Assembly (NCBI GenBank): GCA_964441235.1
Contig: CAYTUQ010000035.1
Location: forward strand, 1-38,840
DNA: 38,840 nt
DNA from: BS750m-G69 sp964441235
GTDB lineage: Bacteria > Fidelibacterota > UBA2242
Direction of reading: 5' to 3'
Shown: one piece after another, positions 26,745-35,647 of the stretch
Layout of the letters: each line of letters starts with the position of its first letter
Numbering within the stretch: position 1 is the first letter of the stretch
Made by a program: the position numbers and the translations under genes
The notes under the pieces: generated by a model
The model's database searches: none
Told to the model about the DNA's origin: nothing
What the model saw: the letters and a program-made list of their open reading frames with translations, nothing else

Positions 26745-26861
26745 TTATTTCAATAATACCATTTTCTTTACTTTCTGGAAATCACCAGAAATAATACGGT
26801 ATATATACAATCCGGATGAACGGGTCTCCGACTTTCCTGGCTTTATCCCGCTCTTGTGAAT
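26745..26861 (-). pseudogene. Remnant of a secreted protein's C-terminal sorting domain
   Basis: The minus-strand frame ends with SSGLYIYRIISGDFQKVKKM and then VLLK before the TAA at 26745-26747. This closely follows the end of type IX secretion or FlgD-like sorting domains (S-G-x-Y-x-Y-R-x-x-x-G-x-F-x-x-x-K-K-M-x-L-x-K). A stop at 26862-26864 cuts the frame and no larger gene lies upstream, so only the tail survives. A terminator follows directly. The pattern supports an FCB-type origin. The type of secretion system is an inference. Confidence 0.6.
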
Positions 26862-27201
26862 TTAGATAAATTCGATTCAATCCTCCAGTACTCCAACAAT
26901 CCATTACTCCATTTTTAATGGTATGGATATATCTTTTTACAGCAGAATGTAAAACATCAGTTACGTGTTTTATTTGTACCCCGAAGCTTCGCTTTCTTAT
27001 GAATCGTATGATCAGAAACATTTTTTTTAAGATCACCTTATAATTGTGAAGTAGGTCTTTCCCATCGGGATAACTTCGAGGTGCGGTACAAATATCCTTT
27101 TTAATCAGAAAATCGGAAGACACGTCTGTGCCTTAAACTGAGAGATTATATCAGAATCATTAAATACGATATTAATAACGAAATATTTCAAGAATTTACT
27201 T

Positions 27202-28317
27202 TTACTCAATTTCCGCGTACGGAATTTTCATGGTAAATATTGTTCCCTTTCCAACTTTACTCTTAACATCCATCTTTACCTCATATTTATTAAAAAGCAG
27301 AAATGATTTATAAAGGTTTAATCTAAGAACTCTCTGTCTCTCTTCTTCACTATCTTTTCCAAAGGATACTGTACCATCCTCTGGAGAAAAAAATTTAGAT
27401 GCAGCTTCTTTGGAAATACCATATCCAGTATCTGAAATATCAATATAAATAAAATCTTTATCGCTACTTGCTTTTACTGATAATATTTTCTGATCTGAAT
27501 TATACATTAAGTCCATTGAAAAACGGATAATATTATTAATACACTGAGAGAAATCACCATATACCGCTTCCACTGACGGCAGACCTTCCTGGATCTGAAA
27601 ATCCTTCTGAATCTCATGTTTAAAAAACGGGTATGCCTCCAGAAAGTTTAGCTCAGTAAATAGTAATTCATTCAAATCGAGAGGCTTTTTGCTGGTATCT
27701 TTTTCCTGAAAGATTTTTATATTCATGTTATCCATAATTCCCTTTATTTTTTTAGATTGTGAAATAATGGTATCAAGTTCTTTAATATCCGGCATTTTCA
27801 TTTTCAACAGCTGTGCCCTACCAAGAATTACCGTTAGAGGATTACCTATATTATGTACAATTCCTGAAGCTAAATGACCTATTGAAGACAGCCTCTTTTC
27901 TCTTAAAAGTTCAACCTCCAATTCCGATTGTCGCTTTTCTAGGTACCTGATTCGAGTAACATCTCTTGCAATTCCCACAAGACCATAGATTTCCCCATTC
28001 TCATCATAAAGCGGTACTTTGGAAATTTCAAAAAAGTAATTCTTATCATCAATAATCCTTGAAGCGTCTTTTTTTATGACTTCACCCTGAAAAACCTTTT
28101 TATCTACCTGTAGTACTTCATTTGCAACCTTTTCTGGAAAGATATCAGAATCAGTTTTTCCAATGATTTCATCCTCCGGAATCCCAAATATTTCAACACA
28201 TGCTTTATTTATCCTGACATATTTGCCTTCTAAATCTTTTATAAAAATAGGATCAACAGATACTTTGAAAACTGCTTTCAGGCTCTCTTCAGAATTTAAT
28301 TCCCCCTTACATTTCAT
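27202..28317 (-). CDS. PAS-domain sensor histidine kinase with an altered ATP-binding domain
   Basis: The cytoplasmic protein of about 371 residues has a PAS domain (about 12-125, IFIKDLEGKYVRINKACVEI). A short coiled coil follows, then a dimerisation domain whose phospho-acceptor His lies near 155 in SGIVHNIGNPL. The HATPase part has an N-box-like CINNIIRFSMDLM, a G1 box DTGYGISKE and the final KVGKGTIFTMKIP. The usual glycine-rich G2 box (GLGL) is absent: the place reads QRVLRLNLYKSFLLF. I chose the ATG at 28317; a TTG two codons upstream is possible. It lies downstream of the HD-GYP regulator on the same strand and may be its partner, though 276 bases separate them. Confidence 0.85.
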   Translation of the reverse strand: MKCKGELNSEESLKAVFKVSVDPIFIKDLEGKYVRINKACVEIFGIPEDEIIGKTDSDIFPEKVANEVLQVDKKVFQGEVIKKDASRIIDDKNYFFEISKVPLYDENGEIYGLVGIARDVTRIRYLEKRQSELEVELLREKRLSSIGHLASGIVHNIGNPLTVILGRAQLLKMKMPDIKELDTIISQSKKIKGIMDNMNIKIFQEKDTSKKPLDLNELLFTELNFLEAYPFFKHEIQKDFQIQEGLPSVEAVYGDFSQCINNIIRFSMDLMYNSDQKILSVKASSDKDFIYIDISDTGYGISKEAASKFFSPEDGTVSFGKDSEEERQRVLRLNLYKSFLLFNKYEVKMDVKSKVGKGTIFTMKIPYAEIE

Positions 28318-28599
28318 ACTCAAACCTATTTTTTTTATTCAGTTTAAAAAATTACAATTGCTATTATTCTTCAGTAATACTCTCAGGATGATATTGAATC
28401 CATTCTGCATACTATTGAAGATTAAGTTTTAATCCAATTCAGCTTTTCTCATCAGTCATATTTAATTTCTCTACTTTAATGTAAATCTAAAGAAGATAAG
28501 TGAAAAAATAACAATTCAAATGGTGTTCTGATGTTTGTAAGCTCAATATATTTTAGAAAAGTATAATAAATTGGAAATATCTCCTTGAAAAATTATCAC

Positions 28600-29724
28600 C
28601 TAGTATCTTAATCTATCTATATCCAGAATTTCGGTTTCTACCTTTCCTTCCTGATATTCTTTCTGAACCTTTAATATTTTATCCAAGTTATTAAAAAATA
28701 CATCAACAATTTCAGGATCGAAATGTGAATCGCGTCCTTTTCTAATAATTTCAAATGCCTCTTCATTTTCCATCGCCTCTTTATATGGACGTTTCGTCGT
28801 AAGTGCATCGAATACATCAGAAACAGCACTTATTCGTCCACAAAGGGGTATATCTTTACCTTTCAAACCATTCGGGTAGCCACTCCCATCCCACTTTTCA
28901 TGGTGAGATATAGCAATTAGTTCGCCTGATTGTAGAATTTCTGAAGATGAGCCACTTAGAATTCGACTACCAATAGTTGTATGCTCCATCATAACATCCC
29001 ACTCCTCCTTATTAAGTTTACCTTTTTTCAGGAGAATACCATCAGGGATTCCAATCTTACCGACATCATGCATAGGACTTGACTGTAAGATAATTTCCAC
29101 TTCACCTGGGGAGAATTTAAGTCCTTTTGCAATAACTGCAGTATAATGACTCATCCGCATAATATGAGCGGCAGTACCTTCATCTCTATATTCAGCTGCT
29201 ATTGCCAATCGCCGGATTGTATCCAGATACGCCTCATAAGTTTTTCTCTGAGCATCAACTATATCATCAAGGGTCTTCCGGAGAGATTCCGTCCTTTTTT
29301 GAACTTTTTGCTCTAATTCTTCCTTGTGTCGCTTTATAGTATCCTGTATTTCTTTCATTCTCAATAAAGAATCCGTGCGCACTTTTAATTCTATTGGATC
29401 AATTGGTTTCACAATAAAATCATTAGCACCAGATTCGACTGCACGAAGACGATCATCTTTACTTGCCAGAGACGTTACCATAATAATTGGCAAAGCCCTG
29501 AATTCATTTTGCTTTCTAATACGCCTGACCACTTCAAAACCATCCATCTTGGGCATTACTACATCACAAAGAACGAGGTCAACATCTAACTTCACTTTAG
29601 CAAGCGCTTCAATCCCATCAGACGCCATTTCGTATTCATATCCAAAAGATCGCAACATTTCTCCTATTATCTCCCGGATTTGCTCATTATCATCAACAAT
29701 TAGTATTCTTTTTGTTTGTTGCAT
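28600..29724 (-). CDS. Response regulator with HD-GYP c-di-GMP phosphodiesterase domain
   Basis: This 374-residue protein has a receiver domain (1-120, phospho-acceptor D54 in VLCDVVMP, K106) and a coiled linker (about 125-165). The HD-GYP domain has HDVGKIGIPDG (219-229) and HHEKWDGSGYPNGLKG (274-289). HD-GYP enzymes hydrolyse cyclic di-GMP. All metal-binding residues that I can check are kept, so it is probably active. The ATG follows GGGGGAA. It lies between a PilZ protein gene (upstream) and the PAS kinase gene (downstream), which suggests a local c-di-GMP circuit. Confidence 0.93.
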   Translation of the reverse strand: MQQTKRILIVDDNEQIREIIGEMLRSFGYEYEMASDGIEALAKVKLDVDLVLCDVVMPKMDGFEVVRRIRKQNEFRALPIIMVTSLASKDDRLRAVESGANDFIVKPIDPIELKVRTDSLLRMKEIQDTIKRHKEELEQKVQKRTESLRKTLDDIVDAQRKTYEAYLDTIRRLAIAAEYRDEGTAAHIMRMSHYTAVIAKGLKFSPGEVEIILQSSPMHDVGKIGIPDGILLKKGKLNKEEWDVMMEHTTIGSRILSGSSSEILQSGELIAISHHEKWDGSGYPNGLKGKDIPLCGRISAVSDVFDALTTKRPYKEAMENEEAFEIIRKGRDSHFDPEIVDVFFNNLDKILKVQKEYQEGKVETEILDIDRLRY

Positions 29725-29849
29725 AAAAATATTCCCCCTAAAATTACTGTTTCAATTAGCTATATATACACTCATCTTTTATTTAATTTCTCAAATCTTC
29801 TATAAATTGTAAAATGTCCGTATTAAAAATCCGAGTTTAACCCGTTTTG

Positions 29850-30233
29850 TTATCTATCCTTCAAATATTGTACGTCAAGTTTCCTGAGAACATTAAGTAT
29901 TTCTCTTGGATTCATATATACACCTGTTCCAAACGGCATAAATACAATTCCTATAGTCAAATAGGAATCATAGCTGGAGGAGTGTTGCCAACGTACTTTT
30001 GCAAGAAGTTCTAACAGCTCATAATCGTGAATTAATAATTTGAAAATCAATTTCTTGTTTTTTCGCATGACCTCTTCACAAAAGAAACTCACCCCCCCTT
30101 TGCTTAAATTGATTAATCGATAGGCAATAGCAGTACTTTTATAAAAATTGAACATTTTAAATTTTCTATACTCCACTTTACCAACCGATACCTCGAACCT
30201 ATGACATGTCCTTTTTTCAATTCCTTGAACCAT
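29850..30233 (-). CDS. PilZ-domain protein
   Basis: This 127-residue protein is a single PilZ domain. The c-di-GMP-binding signature is present as RTCHR (RxxxR) near the N-terminus and NLSKGG (N-x-S-x-x-G) near residue 43. The ATG follows AAAGGACGG. Such proteins change the activity of a partner when c-di-GMP binds. It lies just upstream of the HD-GYP regulator on the same strand, so both the degrader and a receptor of the signal are encoded together. The target is unknown. Confidence 0.8.
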   Translation of the reverse strand: MVQGIEKRTCHRFEVSVGKVEYRKFKMFNFYKSTAIAYRLINLSKGGVSFFCEEVMRKNKKLIFKLLIHDYELLELLAKVRWQHSSSYDSYLTIGIVFMPFGTGVYMNPREILNVLRKLDVQYLKDR

Positions 30234-30334
30234 TATAGTTCCGTCCTTTTTATAAAGTGTTATTGCCAGGTAAATTGGATATGTCTAAGAATAATTTTCT
30301 CATCCTGCTGATTCTCTAAAATTCCCATTTTTAG

Positions 30335-30664
30335 TTCATAAAAAATAATATTTATCTCTACAAGCGAAAATTCTACTCCCCTCTAATTATAAAAAATGTC
30401 AGTTGGAATATCAAGGTGTTTCTGATTAGTATTGGACTGGGCATTGTCTTTTACTTTAAACGTACAAATGGAGGATCAGATATTATCGTGCAAATAATCA
30501 ATAAATACTCCAATATCTCAGTTGGCACCGGGATTCTAACGGTTGTAACCAAAAAAGAGGTTGCGATTCTTCGTCAACTGGTACAGAGAGTTGATCCAGG
30601 AGCATTTATGATTATTTCCAATATGCACGAAGTACTGGGAGAAGGATTTGTGAAGAGGACATAG
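30335..30664 (+). pseudogene. Fragment of a YitT/DUF2179 membrane protein
   Basis: The open frame encodes the middle of a YitT protein (LISIGLGIVFYFKRTNGGSD, then IIVQIINKY). It jumps directly to the end of the C-terminal DUF2179 domain (TKKEVAILRQLVQRVDPGAF followed by MIISNMHEVLGEGF). About 100 residues between these parts and all the N-terminal membrane helices are missing compared with the usual length of about 280. No proper start is seen: a GTG at 30416 lies within conserved sequence. It is probably a deletion remnant. Confidence 0.7.
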
Positions 30665-30705
30665 AGATTTTGTTCAACTGCGAACTTATAAGTACTAGCT
30701 ACGTT

Positions 30706-31854
30706 TTATTTCAGTATTTCTTCTCCAGCAAAGCTCCTATAAAGGGTTAGCTGTTCTAATATATCATTATACTTATTTGTCTTATCAATAATAATCTCGG
30801 AGAGTGCCTTTCCCAGCCCGGAACCAATCATAAATCCCTGCCCGCACATTCCAACAGCAAGTATAAAATTCTCTACTTCTTTTGTATATCCCACTATCGG
30901 AAATCCATCAGGAGTCATTGGGTAAAGCCCCCGCCATGTTCTACGCACTCTCAAGTTTCTAAGCCTCGGATAAAGTTTGACCATTCTTTTAATAACAAGA
31001 GGAAGAAACTCCGAAGTATTATCAATATCTCTCCCTGGAATCTTTGGATCAGGCGTAATACAAAATACTACTTGCCCCTCTTTATTCTGATAAAAATAAT
31101 AGTTGGCAGATTGTTCATCGGGTCGAATATCCACTATCATTGGTTCAAAAAAACGTCTTACCGGTTCTGTAATTCCCGCTTCATGTGAATCAGGATAGAC
31201 AGGAATATCCAGACCAGCCATTTTGCCAATATCCCTTGCATTCGCACCAGCAGCATTAATAACAATATCAGCAGTATATCTATCCTTATTAGTTGTGAGT
31301 TGAGTTATCCTGCCGTTTTGCAAAATCATCGCAGTGAGTTCTTCATTAAAGTGAAACTCAGCCCCCGAATTTCTTGCAAGCATATAGAAAGCATCAGCTA
31401 ATTTTAATGGAGACGCAGAGCCATCTTCAGGAGAGTAAGTTCCCCCACGCAAATTTTCTCTGTTTATCCCGGGAGTCAATTTTTCAATATCATCAGGTGC
31501 TATCCAATCAATGTTTAAATCGAACTTTTTCTGAAATTTTAGCAATTCTTTCAGAGCTGCTTCATTCTTTTCATCATATATAGGAAAGAGGTAACCGCCG
31601 TCAATCCAGTCTATATCTACACCATATTCTCTTTCCATTCTACTGACAATTTCAATAGACATCTTGCAAATTTTAATCTTTGCAGAATCAGAATGGGTTG
31701 CTCTTATCCCACCTATTGCTGCTCTGTTTTGTCCTCTGCCCTCTGACTGCATTTTCTCAAAAACAGCTACTTCCAATCCTTTCTTAGCCAAATAGAAACT
31801 TAATGGAAGACCAACACTACCGGCGCCAATTATAACTACATCAAATTTTTCCAT
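30706..31854 (-). CDS. FAD-dependent amine/amino-acid dehydrogenase beta subunit (DAO family)
   Basis: This 382-residue protein opens with the FAD-binding VVIIGAGSVGLPLSFYLAKK and ends with the DAO-family segment GFPIVGYTKEVENFILAVGM. The middle contains NAAGANARDIGKMAG. This is the catalytic-subunit type of sarcosine oxidase beta, HcnC and dye-linked L-proline dehydrogenase. It starts 3 bases after the stop of the large iron-sulfur flavoprotein gene, so the two form a complex by analogy. The substrate (proline, sarcosine, glycine or another secondary amine) cannot be decided. Confidence 0.85.
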   Translation of the reverse strand: MEKFDVVIIGAGSVGLPLSFYLAKKGLEVAVFEKMQSEGRGQNRAAIGGIRATHSDSAKIKICKMSIEIVSRMEREYGVDIDWIDGGYLFPIYDEKNEAALKELLKFQKKFDLNIDWIAPDDIEKLTPGINRENLRGGTYSPEDGSASPLKLADAFYMLARNSGAEFHFNEELTAMILQNGRITQLTTNKDRYTADIVINAAGANARDIGKMAGLDIPVYPDSHEAGITEPVRRFFEPMIVDIRPDEQSANYYFYQNKEGQVVFCITPDPKIPGRDIDNTSEFLPLVIKRMVKLYPRLRNLRVRRTWRGLYPMTPDGFPIVGYTKEVENFILAVGMCGQGFMIGSGLGKALSEIIIDKTNKYNDILEQLTLYRSFAGEEILK

Positions 31855-31857
31855 TCC

Positions 31858-33927
31858 TTACTCGCCAACTTCTTCATTAATTAAAGCATACATAGGAATC
31901 TCAACACTAAGTGGTCTTTTTGTACCTTGCGTAACCTTTTTCCAATCAACACCTGCCATTTTAAAAACACTCGGAAGAAGTGTTGAACAATTCTTCCCAC
32001 CGCAAGCTCCCATTCCTACTCGAATTTGTTTAAGTTGATTAACATCTCTAACGTGATGCTCTTTTATATAGTCAACAATCTCCTTCACAGAGACCATTTC
32101 ACATTGACAGACAATCCCATTTTCAGGTAAATAATTAAATGAGGGCTCAGGTAGAGGTGCAGTAACAGACTTATCCTGAACACGGATACCGGCAACATTT
32201 GTCCCATTTTTAAGTGATGTCCTGATTGTAATAAGATACGTTTTAAATTTTTTATTTAACCGTATTTTTAATACCTCACCATCTTCAAGAAATACTCCTT
32301 CTTGATCAGTTAGTGGAATTTCATCTCCGACTTTGAAGTCTGGAATAAACTCATGAGGAAGAACAACCTCAGCATATTCATCATCAACTTTTTTTGCAAG
32401 AGTTATTGCGAGTCCCGGGCAAATTGCTACACACATTTGACAGCCAGAACATTTTCCCTCATACTTCGGGATATCCATTATATTGCCGTAAATCTTCTCC
32501 AGCTCAATAGAATGTGTAGGACAAATTGATGTACAGGGATCGCAAGGTATTTCTTCTTGACAGAATATAATCGGTTGAAAATTCTTATTTAGTTTTATCC
32601 CTTTTTTCCTAAAAATCTTCCCCGGTTTACTCTTCAGTATTTCAGCCTTTTCAGAAAAACTATCGTCTATTGTAATATCTTTGCCAAGTTTCTTAGCCAT
32701 CTCCAGACCGGCAATTCGTCCACCAAACATTGCAGAGGATGCTTCCGCAATTTCTTCGGCATCACCAGCCTTAACAACTTTAAAACCAAATTGATTTGCC
32801 ATATCATAAAATTCATCAACAGGCACAAGACCGACAGCGATTAGGAGAGTATCAACTTCAAAGGTTTTTGCAGTTTCGAGGATAGGATTAAAATTTTCAT
32901 CTACCTTAGCTATTGTTACTATCTCTACTTTTCCATTGCCCTCAGCTGAAAGAACAGTATGATTCAAGTAAATGGGAACACCCATTCTTTTGATTTTATC
33001 AGCATGAACTTTATAGCCGGAAACTTTATCCAAAATATCACAGATACCGACCATCTGAATACCAGCCTGCAAAGCATGGTACGCAGCGATTAATCCAACA
33101 TTTCCACTACCGACAATAAAAACCCTTTCGGCAGACCTAACAAGATCACGATTCACAAGGGTTTGAAAAGCTCCTGCCCCGTAAACTCCCGGCAAATTAT
33201 TTCCCGGAAATATCAGGGATTTCTCTCTCGCACCGGCCGAAACAACCAATCCCTTAAAGTCAACAAGAGCATAGTTTTTATTATTGATAAAAATACCAGC
33301 CTTTTTATCCTTATAAATTCCAACAACTGATGTGTTTTTAAAAATCGTAACATTAGAAAAAGCGCACACTTCATTCTCGAGTTTGCTCGCTATATCTATA
33401 CCCCTTGTTCCGGCATAGCAATCTTCTATCGAACCGAAAAATTTGTGAGTTTGCAAAAGGAGTTTTCCACCCAATCTCTCTTTATCATCAATCAAAACAA
33501 TGGAAAATCCCAATTTAGCTAATTCCATTGTCGCCGTTAAACCGGAAGGGCCTCCCCCCACTACAAGAACATCACACTTCAATTCTTTCTTTTTATAATG
33601 CTCAAGAGAACGATCATCATACGGCAATTCAGGAAGATGTTTCAAAGTATGAATATCCATCCCTGCTTTTAATGGCGTAACACACGATTTTAGCGGAAAG
33701 CCATCAATTATAAGTGTACAGTGAGAACATTGACCATTAGCGCAAAAGATACCTTGCGGGGCATCATTCTTTTGGTGAATTGCAAATTCCTTAACACCAT
33801 TTGCAATGAGTGCTGAAGATACAACCTCCCCTTCATACCCATATAATTCTTTACTATTGAAAAAGAATTTTACCCTTTTTCTATTTTCGGGAATTGACAA
33901 AATTGGATGTTTCTCTATTCTCCCCAT
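31858..33927 (-). CDS. Large fused alpha subunit: 2Fe-2S, pyridine-nucleotide oxidoreductase, 4Fe-4S and BFD domains
   Basis: This 689-residue protein fuses four parts. First is an HcnA-like 2Fe-2S domain (C62, C67, C70 and C82). Next is an FAD/NAD oxidoreductase (VLVVGGGPSGLTATMEL near 120-136 and VFIVGSGNVGLIAAYHA near 265). Then come two 4Fe-4S clusters (CDPCTSICP and CSGCQMCVAICP). Last is a BFD-like 2Fe-2S domain (CQCEMV and ACGGKNC). The order resembles sarcosine oxidase alpha and HcnA-HcnB, with a ferredoxin insert as in archaeal dye-linked proline dehydrogenases. It probably passes electrons from the DAO-type subunit to a carrier, and may instead act on NAD(P)H. The ATG follows AGAGGG. 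Confidence 0.85.
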   Translation of the reverse strand: MGRIEKHPILSIPENRKRVKFFFNSKELYGYEGEVVSSALIANGVKEFAIHQKNDAPQGIFCANGQCSHCTLIIDGFPLKSCVTPLKAGMDIHTLKHLPELPYDDRSLEHYKKKELKCDVLVVGGGPSGLTATMELAKLGFSIVLIDDKERLGGKLLLQTHKFFGSIEDCYAGTRGIDIASKLENEVCAFSNVTIFKNTSVVGIYKDKKAGIFINNKNYALVDFKGLVVSAGAREKSLIFPGNNLPGVYGAGAFQTLVNRDLVRSAERVFIVGSGNVGLIAAYHALQAGIQMVGICDILDKVSGYKVHADKIKRMGVPIYLNHTVLSAEGNGKVEIVTIAKVDENFNPILETAKTFEVDTLLIAVGLVPVDEFYDMANQFGFKVVKAGDAEEIAEASSAMFGGRIAGLEMAKKLGKDITIDDSFSEKAEILKSKPGKIFRKKGIKLNKNFQPIIFCQEEIPCDPCTSICPTHSIELEKIYGNIMDIPKYEGKCSGCQMCVAICPGLAITLAKKVDDEYAEVVLPHEFIPDFKVGDEIPLTDQEGVFLEDGEVLKIRLNKKFKTYLITIRTSLKNGTNVAGIRVQDKSVTAPLPEPSFNYLPENGIVCQCEMVSVKEIVDYIKEHHVRDVNQLKQIRVGMGACGGKNCSTLLPSVFKMAGVDWKKVTQGTKRPLSVEIPMYALINEEVGE

Positions 33928-34203
33928 AATCCCTCTATTTACATTACAAACTTACAACTTTTCAAAAACATCTTTGTAAAAATCTCAAAAGCTATGCCAC
34001 TTTATAATTGATAATTTAAAATTGATAATTAATAATTGACAATTATCAAAGTCCGACAGCCGCTGAATGGTAAAAATTTATACCAAATATAGAGATTGGC
34101 TAACTATTAAAATGATAAATTTCATTGCAAAACAATTTCTATATCGTAACTTTTCAAGTAAACATGCTACGAGCTTGAAGAGAATAAAAAAGAGGAGCTA
34201 AAA

Positions 34204-35619
34204 ATGGAAAAACAATCAGTTTTCTTTTTATGTTTTATCCTTTTGGGGATAATATCTTTTACCCTTTTCCAATGCTCCAATTTTCCTAATTACAGAGAAC
34301 TTACTGAAAAAGGGGAATTCAAAAAAGCCTCTCAAATTATTCGTGTAGAATTGGCATCTAATCCGAACTTATCTGATCAAGAACGTATTTAACTATCCTT
34401 TGAAATTAAAAGAATGAATAGAATTAAAAAAGATTTCAGTAAAGATGAAAAAGATATTCTGGAATATATAAAAACTTATATACCCGAAGTCAGTGTATCA
34501 GATTTAATAAAGTGGGAGAGGGAAAAGTCTCTTGAGTATATGATCATAGATGGTAAAAAAAAGTATTTCAATAATGCAGGGGAAAACCTTTTCCGAATTG
34601 ACAAAGAAGCAAAGGCTATTAAGGAAAAAATGGAAAAAGAGAAGACCGAGAACAAGAGTGAAAAATTTCCGTTGGACAAGCATCTTGCCAATATTATTAA
34701 AAAAGTAAATTCTTCTGACAATCGTTATGTTTGCCCGGTAACGCTCAAGATAAAACAGAGTATCACAGTTAAAGAAGATGTTTTACCTGATGGCAAAGTA
34801 ATTCGGTGCTGGATCCCTTTTCCACGCGAAATTGAAAGCCGTCAGACAGATATAAAATTGCTAAACACTGAACCCGCTAAATACGTTCTTGCAGACAATA
34901 ACCAGACAAAACAGAGAACTATCTACTTTGAAAAAATTGTTAAAAGTGATACTCCGACTGAATTTTTCGTCGAATATCAATATACATCACACGGCGTTTA
35001 TGTTCCTGTCGATCCCAATAGAGTTGTACCTGTTCCTAAAATAGAAGCGCTAAAGCCGTTCCTGAACGAAGTTCCACCGCATATAGTTTTTACCGGAGAA
35101 CTTCAAGAATTATCGAAAATAATTATTGGGACCGAAACAAATCCATACAGAATTGCACAAAAATTATTTGAATGGGTTGACGAAAATATTCCATGGGCAT
35201 CAGCAAGAGAATATTCAACATTCCGAAATATTCCAGAATATGTTTATAAAAACCGTCACGGAGATTGTGGTATGCAGACTCTATTCTTCATGACGCTTTG
35301 CCGAATGAATGGAATTCCCATAAAATGGCAGTCGGGGTGGTAATTTCAACCGCCGAAAGATAGTATGCACGACTGGGGAGAAATTTATTTTGAGCCGTAT
35401 GGTTGGATACTAATGGACGTAACCTACGGACTGCGTGAAACCGACGACGAAGCGTTGAAGTGGTTTTATTTGAATGGAATGGATAGCTATAGACTGATTT
35501 TCAATGATGCATATTCACAGAATTTCTACCCGGCAAAAATTTATCCTCGATCTGAGACAATTGACTCCCAGCGAGGAGAAGTTGAGTGGGAAGGTGGAAA
35601 TCTATACTTTGATAAATAG
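34204..35619 (+). pseudogene. Transglutaminase-like lipoprotein gene with two in-frame TAA codons
   Basis: One frame of 472 codons runs from the ATG at 34204 (AGGAG upstream, lipoprotein signal ending in LFQC) to a TAA at 35617-35619. It is interrupted by TAA at 34390-34392 (codon 63) and 35341-35343 (codon 380). No frameshift is needed. Both sides of each stop read as one protein: QERI-stop-LSFEIKRMNRI, and WQSGW-stop-FQPPKDSMHDWGE. The transglutaminase-like triad is complete: Cys in RHGDCGMQ (about 355), His in MHDWGE (389) and Asp in LMDVTYG (405). The second stop lies between Cys and His, so a terminated product would be inactive. Homologues probably have Gln at codon 380, and CAA to TAA is a single change. 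It may be a recent pseudogene, sequencing error or recoding. Confidence 0.75.
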
Positions 35620-35647
35620 GATTGGGATTTAAAATGGGAGGCAATCC

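Larger units (their letters stand above)
26372..27201. repeat. 830-bp non-coding region rich in short repeats and gene remnants
   Basis: From left to right it contains several elements. A GC-rich palindrome CCCCCGAGGGGG lies at about 26446. A GTGATAAGTGA-type direct repeat occupies 26488-26514, and a 14-base tandem repeat lies at 26597-26670. A terminator-like hairpin (26694-26725) and a sorting-domain remnant (26745-26861) follow. Then come CTCCAGTACTCCAACAATCC-type repeats (about 26881-26912) and an inverted repeat TATTTGTACC (26971-26980) against GGTACAAATA (27085-27094). A 113-codon frame across 26782-27123 has no ribosome site and covers these repeats, so I do not call it a gene. Confidence 0.6.

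Noticed and set aside
26782..27123. 113-codon minus-strand ORF
   Set aside because: It covers repeats and an inverted repeat. Its end overlaps the sorting-domain remnant in another frame, and it has no ribosome site.
34390..35343. General reassignment of TAA to Gln
   Set aside because: Several intact genes in the window end with TAA at the expected length, for example the cold-shock and LptF/G genes.
34204..35619. Three separate small genes
   Set aside because: All three pieces are in the same frame and together give one complete transglutaminase-like protein. The last two pieces lack ribosome sites and proper starts.
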